From NCBI GenBank assembly GCA_914767715.1, contig OU612066.1, positions 24,958,283 through 25,022,282 of the forward strand: DNA of 64,000 nt, written 5' to 3'. Source of the stretch: Membranipora membranacea (taxonomy: Eukaryota; Bryozoa; Gymnolaemata; Cheilostomatida; Membraniporidae). The notes below the pieces were generated by a model. It saw only the letters and a program-made list of their open reading frames with translations, ran no database searches and was not told the DNA's origin. Both the position numbers and the translations under genes were made by a program. This document shows, piece by piece, positions 46,714 through 57,672 of the stretch (positions are counted from its first letter, which is position 1; each line of letters starts with the position of its first letter).

Positions 46714-49700
46714 ATGGATATAGATGAGGTGTTCATCCGTACCGGAGAATTTGGAACATTTCAGAAGAAGGCTTTTGTGGGCTTTTGCTCAGCTGCCATG
46801 TTCAATGGTTGTCAGATGGTCCAGAATATCTTTGCTGGAGGCGTACCCATCAGAAAAATCTGTAGAATACCGGAGTATGAAGCCTGCAATGTGAACTGTT
46901 CTGCTGAGGACGTGAAATATCCTGATGACGACTATCAATCGTATGCAACCGAAGTATGATAAGTTCAATTTAAAACATGTACCTTAGAGGAAAAAATATT
47001 AATTGAATTCAAAGTTTAGCTAGGTGAAATTGATTGAATATTAGTTTTCATAGAAATTATCTGATAAAGTGAACAAGTTCATCTCAACCTCAGAGGTTAC
47101 AGCAGAATATTGGTGGGGGTGACATTAGGCTACGCCCATATGATTTTTAGATTGTAATTAAATGTTACATGTACATTACCATACTTGTTCTGCCTTTGTC
47201 TTTTCGTAGCGTTGAAGCAAGGTAAGTACCTTGAAACTTCTTCGTTCACAATTGTATGATTCTTCAGCTATAGACTGTAGTAGTGTTTCTGCTATTTATT
47301 GTAGTGGCATATGACATGTGGAGCAGATCTCACCATTGTACAGAGTACTCAGTCTATTTATGTTGGGGGCATCATGCTGGGAGCGTTCATATTCGGCGGC
47401 CTGGGTGACAGGTTTGGCAGGTTCCGTGTACTTCTGGCCAGTCAGTTTTTTTGCTCGTTGTTTGCAATGAGTAGCTCGTTCGCTAACTCCTGGATACTGT
47501 ATACTGCGCTCAGGTAGGCACCATAGCATGCCACTTGCCTCAATAGTAAATTGAGCACATTGGATAATTTAACTCAGATTTCAATTTGAAGATCCCTTGC
47601 TAAAGGCTCAATCATTAGTATAGCTTTAGATGAAGTTTGATCCCGTTTTCCTGCATACCAATATCCCCCCTGCCACTGATCATGCTGCAGTGGAACTCAG
47701 AAAGCAGGCAAACGGACCAAACTTGATCTAGTGTAGCTCACTTACAGTGGAGCTTATACAGCTGAGTTCTAAAATGTATAGACCATTTCTTCATTACATA
47801 AATTATGGCAAGCAATGAAATTTCATGATTGTATTTTTGTGCATTAGACCATAGCAGGCAAAGGGATATATCACAGGTATGTACAATTGATTAACCCACT
47901 GATATATGTTACTAAGACTATGATCAAAGCTATCTAGCTTATCATGATGAGAAGTCTAGCACCGATTTCATACCCTTCACAACTATAATCTCAAGTAGTC
48001 TGTGGTGACGAGCTTTGCTGTGTTGCCGGGACGGTGCAAGGATCCCCCACCAACATGACTTGTTGAGACAGGATAAATTATGATTTTGTGCAGATTGCTG
48101 AGTGATCAACGTGGTTTCTTCGTAACACAAATATGTTACTTTCTAGAATATATATGCTGGCAGACATTGCCATGTTTGCATGCGATTGCAGCTTCTTTGT
48201 CAAACACTTTGATAACTTGGTTAGTTGGTTAGTTGGTCAACCAATGCACTTAACATTGTAACACTGTTTTCAAACCCCATAGATATTGTTCATAAGATAC
48301 CAAATATATTGACCTCTAAAGTTTTCTTTCCTTTCTTAGAGCGTGCTGTCATATTTAGATCTCGGCTGGAAAATCCTTGAAATTTAGCAGACTACATGCT
48401 TAATTCCACTTCTAAGTAGTCTTGTGGCCACTTTTGTTACGTTTGTAAAAAAAACCAAAAATGTTGCCACGTGACAAGACTAACAACTTCAAGGACCTAA
48501 AAACTATGCTGATGTTGATAGTATCTTCATACTGTTTGACTGTAATGAACAGGGTCTGAATTTCTAGCCTGGGCAGGTTGTCTGCCCCAAACGTAAACAG
48601 GCCATTAAATTTCAAGTTTCAAATTGTCAGGATCACTGGGTGAAAATATAGGTTTTGCAAAATGGATGTCTGATAATTACAAGGATTTTGGACAATGTAT
48701 TATTGTGTTGAGCAAACTGTCAAGACTATGTGTAACTTTTGTTTCAGGTTCATAACAGGATTTTTCCAAAGTGGATTGGTGACTGTGAGTTTTGTGTTGA
48801 TGTCAGAGCTTGTCGGACCGAGCAAAAGAGGAGTGGTCAGTGCTAATGGTGGTAACGCCTTCTCAGTTGGCGTGGCTTTGTTGTCAGTCACAGCATGGAT
48901 AACTCGTAACTGGAGATTAAACTCTATCGTACTCGCTGGCGGTGGTCTCTTGATGACGCCTCTTTTCTATTGGTATGTACACATTATTTTTGCTAGACTT
49001 CCACTATCAGACCAATTTCGCATTTTTTGTCAATCCAAAAAGAGTTCAGACCAGTGGTTGCACATCTGGATCTTGCTTGATATCCCTTGGATTCCAGTTA
49101 AAAGTTGCTTTGTGGGTTTTTCCCCAAAAATTCCACCGCATACCTGAAATTCTTGTTGGATCAGCCTTTTTAAGAAGTAAACACTTCTACTCATTTTCAT
49201 GAATAACTATGCGAAACTAGTAGCAATCCGTTATTCTACCGCAGAAAAAATATCCATCTAGCTACATGATTTTTTCTCATTATTCTCCTATGACTACTCA
49301 AATATCTTCTCTCACTGGAAGTGAAATTATCATGAGTCCATGCATACCATCAACCAGCATACTTTTTTTGTGATGCACTGTTACTCAATTAGTCAAAGAA
49401 ATGATATCAGACCAGTATTAATTTTTCCCAACTATGTTATTTGGAGTGTTAAACCCTCTCTAAATGTCAGATATGTTGTTAATTAGAATGGAGGCAAATA
49501 TGAACAAAACGCAGATATTTACTCTTTGTTGTGACTCGTAGATATGATTACTAGAAAGGATGCATATAAACTTAGTCAGAATTTAATCAAGAATTTATTT
49601 GTAATTATTACTATTGCGTACAACCCAGCAGATTATCTCTGTTATGTTATATTTTAATCAGGTTATTCGACGAGAGTCCACGCTGGCATTTATCTAAAGG

Positions 49701-52700
49701 AAATGTGAAGAAATGTCGGGAAGTTTTACACCGTATAACATCTGTCAACGGACACAAGCTAGGAGAAATAGATCTCAAGGTAAACATCTTATCAATATTG
49801 AAAGATGCTTATTCTCTGTTCTACCCATTCACATATCACCCTATTTATAGCAATTTCAATGGTTTTTGGTCAAGGTTGTACACAGTTAAACGTTGGGGAG
49901 GGCTGTTTATATTGTATATAAGTGGTTATCTTTGTTGAATTCCTACAATTTAAGGTTGCCAATGCTAAAAGAACCTGTGAAACAGGTTTCTGATGTGTAG
50001 TCCTGTTTAAGTGTATCCAAGAATAACCATTAACCACTGAAAATTTGATGATTAGAAAAATAAAGTTTGCTATTAATATTGTGTTCAATTCAACTCATTG
50101 TTATTAAAGCAACAGTGTAAAATCTTCCGAACTGGAAGTTGTCCTGGCGTGTTCAATGACAGAATAACTCCTTTTCTTGATTTACATTGTCAAATTTTGT
50201 AGCTCCCACACGCACCAAACAGCTCGACTAAAGAGTCTAAAACTACTTTAATGTCTTTGTTTAAAAACAAAATATTGAGAAAGATATCTCTTATACAGTT
50301 CTTTTCATGGTAAGTATATTTATGATAACTTGTATCTCTATAAGTGTCACATTCATCGCACATCTGTCTTCCTGTTTACGATAGGTGAATTAACCATCTG
50401 AGTTCATTGTTACTTGAAAACTCCAAAAAATAAATGGAATAATGGGATACATGATAGCAGAAACAAGTGCCAATAAAAGCCTTGGTTTATGGTTTGAACT
50501 CCACTATGGAGTTGTTCTTCCCTTACATTACAGCTGCGTTATTTACCAACCACCAACCACTCACTAACCGTAAGCCAAGACATTAATATTTTGCCTTATA
50601 AACTACTCTATAGCTAAACAGATCAAATTAAGATTTTGCTCTTATGGCATTATAAAGTGCTGCGAGTAGTTATATTTTAGCTTCAGGAATTTGACAGAAA
50701 CTAGGTGATAATGTTGGTGAGTGATTTGGTATATGAGGTAACCACTTTACTGTCTCTCTCCAGGTTTGCAGTGAGCGCAGTATATTTTGGCCTTTCTATA
50801 GCCGTAGGAGATATGGGGAGTAGTAGATATACTTCTGTTCTACTCAGCTCAATCTCAGAGATACCCGCCAGCATTATAGTAATGTACGTCATTGAGTGGC
50901 CGAGGTTAGTGTATTTCATTATAATAGTTACTATATGTTTATGATTTTCAGCCACCCAACCCTCCCAAACAATGGCTGATTGGCGGTTTGTTGATCATTG
51001 AATGCCACTATCAGTGTCCTGAGGTTTATTTATTCCCCCAATGATATTGCCCATCGTTATACTGCTTATTCCATCTGTATATCTATGAAAGCCTACTTTT
51101 TGTATTCCATCCAGGTTTGGCAGGGTTAGAACATGCTCCCTGGGACTTATACTGAATGGGCTTTTATGTGGATCAATCTGGTTTGTGCCGGACAGTGAGT
51201 TCTCCCTCCCATTTTTTCACTAGCTCAAAAAAGCGCTGTCTTATTATGTCAGAATCAATATCATGTCTTCACAGTCACAGAGCTCGGATTGGCAGAGTTT
51301 TTAAATAATACAACTGATCAAGGAGTGGAACATACTGGGACCCCTCTATCTGAGACCATGTTTATCATTAATTGTATGTGGAAATGATGCAATGATACCA
51401 TCATATAATAGGTTATACAGTTAATGAGCTCGTTTCTCCTACCATATAAAAATGTATTGTCATATTGAGCATCAAATTTGTGAGTGTAAGACCTGTAGAA
51501 ATTTAGATTTTTCAACTTAATTTTTGATTCATTTTGCAGGTTACAGCACAATCATCATTTGCCTCGCATTTGCCGGGAAGTTCTTTAACACTGTCTCTTT
51601 TGCCCTTGTTTTTGTCCAAGCCGGAGAGTTATACCCAACAGCAGTCAGGTAAGACTTTTAATATCCACAGTTCACATAGCCTTCAGATACACTATTTTTA
51701 ATGAAAATAAAGTTCACAATATCCTGCTTGAAATAACTGAATGAAATTAATTTCACAAGATCAAGCACCACAAGCGACTGTAAGACAAGGAATTTTGACA
51801 CGTAATATGCTATCAAAACTGCTGACAACATCTAAAGAGTACCAAAGAGTAATCGGTCAGATCAGACCTATTAGAAAAATGGATATATTACCCCAGCAAA
51901 TCAAATAAAATTAATAACAAAATGAAAATTGTGGAAAATAGCAGTAAGTTTTTTTTAAATTTTTTCGGCAAGGATCATAGTGGATCATAGTGGTCAGGGG
52001 AGGCAATAAATCACTATGATCCACTGTGATCCCAATTTTCAGACTTTGCAGCAGTTTTACTGCAATTAGGTTCACAGGCTGTTTTATTTCATATGCCCTA
52101 ATGACTTTCCACCCTGAGATCTTTAAAATCATACCAAACATGGCCTAGTAGGACTGTCACTTCAACCTCAAACTTTCGTTTTACAAATCTAGGGCTACAT
52201 TGAGAGAAGAAATTCTGACTCTGGTGGTGCTACCAATTCCTGTTCATAATAGGTACTATAGTAGTACTTTTGGTAGCAGTCGTGCAATTGACATATGCGC
52301 ATATGATATGTAAGCATATGCATATGAGTGGACATACAAATGTGCTACTCTAGGAACAATATTTCATAACAGTCTAATTAACTGTCCTGGCAATCAAGTT
52401 TGTATTCATCGAGGATGGTGAGATGACGCATATATTTTAAGCATGTTCTTTGCTGCCGGGAGATTTGTGAGCATGGTCCCACAGGGTATGAAAATATGGG
52501 ATGTGTGACTTATCGTTATTGTCAGATGGAAACTTTTATGGACTCTTCCATATCTGTCATAAGTCATTTTACCATGGATGCATTTCCGTCAACTGACATC
52601 ACTTTGTTTTTTAATTTTTCAGGAATGTTGGCCTAGGAGCAGTTTCAGTGTTTAATCGTGTCGGAGGAATACTAGCACCTCAATTTGTCAATCTCAACAA

Positions 52701-52935
52701 TCTCTATCACAATGCTCATTTCATAGCATTTGGGATTCTGGGTATTATTGCCGGGCTCCTGGTTCTACTTTTACCTGAAACGTTGGGCCGCCCGCTACCA
52801 AGCTGTCCAGAAGACTTATACCAAAATATTAAAAGAGTAGATTGCGATATTATAAAACCATCAGACAAGCAATCTCTGCTAAACAACATAGATGAAGATG
52901 AAGATGAAGAAACTATAGAATCTGATGTCTTATAG
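46714..52935 (+). CDS. SLC22-like major facilitator transporter, gene 2 (intact)
   Basis: Nine exons: 46714-46953, 47305-47513, 48748-48972, 49662-49779, 50203-50309, 50764-50904, 51115-51194, 51540-51648 and 52623-52935; 1542 nt, 513 residues, every junction in phase. Topology as for SLC22: one helix (AFVGFCSAAMFNGCQMVQNI), a large Cys-containing extracellular loop, WHMTCGADL, motif GDRFGRFRVLL, FITGFFQSGLVTVSFVLMSE, LVGPSKRG, FDESPRWHL, a central cytosolic loop in exons 4-5, then helices in exons 6-9 with GDMGSSRYTSV, QAGELYPTAVR and PETLGRPLP. The acidic C-terminal tail (NIDEDEDEETIES) is cytosolic. Start chosen by agreement with genes 1 and 3; a longer frame from upstream is probably an untranslated exon, because TTTTGTAG lies ~30 bp before the ATG. 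Substrate unknown. Confidence 0.9.
47627..47733. repeat. MITE family 2, copy 3 (both inverted ends visible)
   Basis: The left arm TTAGATGAAGTTTGATCCCG and the right arm GGACCAAACTTGATCTAG are inverted over ~28 bp. In intron 2 of SLC22-like gene 2. Confidence 0.6.
48002..48072. repeat. Hairpin MITE, TTGACAAGCTTTG family, diverged copy
   Basis: GACGAGCTTTGCTGTGTTG ... CATGACTTGTTGAGACAGG resembles the family arms with several substitutions. In intron 2 of SLC22-like gene 2. Confidence 0.4.
51972..52033. repeat. Inverted repeat, GGATCATAGTGGATCATAGTG stem
   Basis: The left arm (a doubled GGATCATAGTG) pairs with CACTATGATCCACTGTGATCC across an ~18-base loop, in intron 8 of SLC22-like gene 2. 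Confidence 0.55.
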
Positions 52936-53086
52936 TTTTGTCCTGAGTCAGGATAGGATGGGCATAGTGTGATCATTTGCTCACTTTCCTGTCACAGTCT
53001 GGCTATATTGACTGGAAACAATGGTGTGTATACATCCTGATCCATTAACTCATGCAATGAGTTTTTGTGGACACATCTTCTTTCAC

Positions 53087-55035
53087 TTAAACCACTAGGT
53101 GGCTCAATATTACTTATGCATCACATTATTCTCTGATTCTTCACCTCCGTAATGATATGCTTCTTTAAAAAATTGGTCCACTCTAAGTGCATTATATATC
53201 TATCGCAGTAGAGGCCTTCCTAAAAACGCTCGCATAAAATTAACCCTGAAAAGGGTGTGATATTTGACGTCACAGAGCTGTTAGTGCGCTGTGTTGATAG
53301 AAATCCCTCAACAACTTTAGCTAAATAGGTCACGCATCAACATCTTTGTTGACTACACACGGTATCCTAGTGGATGCGGTTATGTCTACATGGCCAATGT
53401 TTTATAATCTTTGACAAGGCTCTCCCCACATAAAATATCACATTGCTGTCAAAACAAACATTATTGCGGCTCATAATAAATTACTTCATCGATGACTGCA
53501 ACATATGCTCACAGAGTAAGGATATATCCTTACTCTGTGATATGCTCATCGTATAAACATCCATGACCATAGAATGATACAAGCCCCAATTCACATAGCC
53601 AGAGTTAGTTTATTAGCGGACGACTATCAATTTGTCTAACATTATTCAACACACGTTATTAAATTTACGATCCTTAGTTTTGGGCAAAATATTTCGATGG
53701 CAATAATGTCGTCAGATAACTGATGTTATCTAAGTGACGAATCTGTTGATTCAGAAAATGAAGCTTCTGGGGCCATTCTGGGGAATAGGGCAGGCAACTG
53801 ATGGTGAAGGAATATGTTTCTTCACAAGAACTGACCGTGGAGGATATGCATGCAGAGGTAGGCTTGTTTCTCAATGACAGTAATATTTCAATGGGCATTA
53901 CAATAATTGATGACAAATAGATTTTGACTGACATAACCAGCAAAAATTTGTGTCTTGGTTGATGTTTTGTGTTCTGGCCATTTTTTACAAAAAATCAAGA
54001 ATCTTTGTCACAGTTAGCCGCAGCACAGTATTTTTCGGATTTACCTCGGCTCGCCATCTACCCAGCACATTATTTAGAATTTTATCATCACATAGAATTT
54101 TTGTCTGCTGATAAAGTTTTATCAATTAAAAATCTCCAATTATAAATATACAATGGATGGCAAACAGCAGGTCCTCACCGAAAGTTTTTAGTCAAGTTCA
54201 CATAATTATACATAAGGCATACTATAAGCTGGTCAGTTTCAAGAATATGAGAACAGTAACACAGTTAATGTCTAAAGCTTTATCTAAAGTCTAAAGCTAT
54301 AACATATTGGAATGCTAAAGTCTAAAAATTCTTGATCTCCTTTCCCTTCGCCTTATTTTCACTAACTTCGCGCAGCCGATGACTCAGCTATCGCTGGATT
54401 ATTTTATTATCTGACCTGCGTCTTACCTCAGTATATAGTAGTGTCATTTATTCTCAATCGAACACACACACACACACACTGCTTGTTGTTGTTGTTGTTA
54501 CACGTGCTTGTTGTAATATAAAATTCCAAGTTTGTTTACTTAGCCAGTGGATCTCAGTGGAGTATTGTATTCAATGGGGGCCATTCATAGAATACCTTAC
54601 TACACAATATAGCCTTAGTTTGGTGCTCTGTGTTGACCTACATTTGCAGAAATCACACAAATAAGCTGACTTTTTAGACCATCATATCTCAAATTTGGGG
54701 ATGGGGATGCCAGTGCCCTTCCATGAGGTTGCAATTGAGATGTTGGTGCATAGGCTCATAGTGGAAAATGAAATTCGGCACCATGGATTTTCTGCTGTAT
54801 TGAATACAAGATAGCTCTGTTTGTTTTGATTTTACAATAGGCTGATCACTCAAACAGCTCTCTGACGTCACAAAACGTTAGCCTGGCTTGATGTGAGCGT
54901 TTTCGGGAAGGCCTCTACTGCGATAGATATAAAATGCACTAAGAGTGGACCAATTTTCTAAAGAAGCACATCATTACGGAGCTGAAGAATCAGAGAATTG
55001 ATGCATGAATAAAATTGATCCACCTAGTTGTTTAA
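53087..55035. mobile_element. Non-autonomous TTAA-flanked DNA element with ~190-bp inverted ends
   Basis: TTAA at 53087-53090 and at 55032-55035 bound 1941 bp. The ends are inverted over ~180-193 bp: left ACCACTAGGTGGCTCAAT (53091-~53283) and right, on the complement, ACAACTAGGTGGATCAAT (55031-~54853), including the shared GCAGTAGAGGCCTTCC. The interior has no transposase; it contains a perfect 30-nt palindrome at 53510-53539 and CA and TTG microsatellites near 54463-54500. TTAA targets are used by piggyBac and Kolobok families; which one applies is not decided. Confidence 0.75.
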
Positions 55036-55278
55036 TGGTGCTATTCTCTTTGTTTTCCTCATTTGTGTATTGCAATACCACAGAGATATTGTTAGTATTA
55101 TAATAACACATTTTATTGAGTATGTTATAATAAAAAAAAACTTTGTTGACCTCATAAATGATTAATGATTACTTTATTGATCGATCTGAATATATTAAAA
55201 ATGTATATAATTGATCTGGTTTACATAATAAAAATTTGGTGTTGTCACAAAAATTAATTGTAAATTCATTAAAAATCA

Positions 55279-55633
55279 TTATATTATCAATCGGCAGACA
55301 TACAGACTTTTGCTAGCAAGATCAGTGTGGTGAGGGATCGTAGCGTTACTACTGCTTGCACGACGGGATCGTGTTGATACTCGGTGTTTAGGCAGATGTT
55401 GATGCTTGGATTGTTTGTTTTGGCAGTAGATGATGCATGCCATTTGTAGGTCATCACAGAGTGGCTCGATGTTAGTGGCTCTGAGTCTTCCAACATAGTG
55501 GTTTAGCTCAGGATAGATGATCTTCAAGACAGTTTCTGTATCATTTCTATCGGCTCCTGATTTTTTTGTGAGATGAATGGAAACCATACTGGCGCAGTCT
55601 TGTAGGCGTGCAGAAGGTTTTCTTTGATGACTC
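55279..55633 (-). CDS. Possible terminal exon of an unknown minus-strand gene
   Basis: A textbook acceptor (TTTGTTTGTTTAG) precedes 55633 and one frame stays open to a stop at 55279. It reads RLQDCASMVSIHLTKKSGAD, then TETVLKIIYPELNHYVGRL and CDDLQMACIIYCQ, and ends with a Ser/Arg-rich tail. A TTTATT (AATAAA on this strand) lies ~100 bp downstream at 55173. If the frame is instead read through the acceptor, it starts MSSNHINQHLLSIFVLIFVH, which would act as a signal peptide for a 144-residue secreted protein. No family recognised; no upstream exon found. Confidence 0.35.
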
Positions 55634-55713
55634 CTAAACAAACAAAGATACATATGCACAAAAATAAGAACAAATATTGAGAGTAAGTGTTGGTTTATGT
55701 GATTGCTCGACAT

Positions 55714-57672
55714 ATATTATACACTTCCAAGGAGAAACAGGTGTTGCTCCTTGATATTACTGACTGATATAAATTGAATATCAAAATCTTGATTTTCTGT
55801 AGTAAGTCCTGGTTGACCATAGTCATATGAGTGAGAGTGCAATAATCATCATCAATCTGGCGAGTGGAAACTAAGAGTTTGGAATATAGTTGTCCAAAAC
55901 TTTCTGGTTGAAGGACAGGGACACTCTCCCTGCTTCATTTAGTTGGCACATATCAGAGTTGTCTCTTCACACATAAAAAGAAGATAATTCCAAATACAGG
56001 CAATCACAGAATTATTGAAGGTCATCTAAAGATCACAATGATGGATAGACTGAGATTATAATTATTTATCTGAGGGCGGGAGTTGTACGTCCCAGAAGTT
56101 CACTAATATGGTCTTTAATATTTATGACTACGTGGATTGAAACAAATTTCATGCTTTTTATTTACTAGTTAATTTCAATCTCTCTGTCCTATCAAATAAA
56201 GTCTATAACAAGGAGACTGCCTAACTATAATAACATCACCGCCATTCATGGTTGATTGGGTGTTGGTCTGGAATCAGCCGATTGGTAGAGCCCACTCATG
56301 CATTGGCTTATCAATACTTACTGTTTTTCGTGAAATGATTCTAAACTTACTACTTAGGCAACAAAGTGCAGACTAGCAAGCATCATAAACCCATGCTTGA
56401 CAACCCATTAAATATTATGATTCATTAGTTTAAAGCACCTTCTAAAGCAGGCACTTTTTATTTGTAGCCTAAGCTTTCTTAGACCCTGTCTCACATTTCA
56501 TTATTATAAATTGATAGGAAATGTGTTGACTCTGATTGGCTGTTTGCTCTCATCTGGCCTTCACCTAGACACTATACAAGCTTGTCAAGAAGACTGGCTA
56601 GCTCTCTGTCACCTAACAGCCAATCAGGTCGAAATGTACATAGCTATGAACCGCACAGTGCATATATATTTGTTATTTTCTGTATAATGCATAAATAGTT
56701 TTAAAATGCATGTTTTGAGGTTGGCCTAAAGTTTAGGCAGGCTAGCTAGACAACTTGATATTGGTATTTTCGTTTATTTATCATGGCATCAGGAATATGG
56801 AAGAGACATGAAATATTTAAAGAGGTGGGTGCGGTAGTGACGTCATTTGATAATCCCTCTGCATAATTTAATAACGGATAGTCTGCATTTGATAGACTTT
56901 ACATGTAGATTTTGACTCAGTGCGAGGGCTGTGCATTTTGCTGAACTCAATGCTACAAAACAATTAAGAAATTTCCTCAAGAAAAGGAATATTACAAATT
57001 AAAATTTAGCAGAATCTGCAACATTTCGGGAATGGAAATGGAATTTCAGCATTCGGGAAAAAATTTACAATCCTAGAGCATATTTATTATATGATCATCA
57101 TTGATCTAAGAGAAGTCCAAGTAAGAGAGATGGTGAGGGTTTCGTTGTTGAGTTTAATGCAGACAACCTCAAAACCACTTCAAAAACATACATATTTAAT
57201 ACATGTAACTTGCTTCAGATGTCACCTGCAACCGAAAAAATGAACTCCTAGAAACTGAAGGACCTAAGCAAAACGTTTGCTTATGTCAACCACGACTAAC
57301 TGCTAGTTTCCCCCCTCGACAGCACCTTACATGCTTTCCCAGAAGTCCATGTGACTGCCAGATTGCTCTGTCTCCACCTTACAAACCCCATAAGGTTAAC
57401 TTTAGACCTGCACTCCTCAGGGTAAACATGGGTATGTTGCGAGTAGAACACCAGTGATGCAATTCAGGGCAAAATGCAATGCCTTAATATAACTATCATA
57501 TAGCAAGTAGAAAGTATAGGCAAGAAGTAACAGCTACTCCTTGGTTGAGGAGACCAAGTGTAACAGCATGGAATGCATTTACACATTTCATAACTGTATT
57601 GTTGTCTCATTGGAATTGATTATCATCCACTTTTAGGACGGGTGGGGAGAAGGTCCTAGGTGTGTGCAGATT
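55714..57672. other. Intergenic upstream of SLC22-like gene 3
   Basis: AT-rich spacer. A partial relative of the hairpin MITE arm (ACAAGCTTGTCAAGA) is at about 56577. No other feature supported. Confidence 0.4.
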
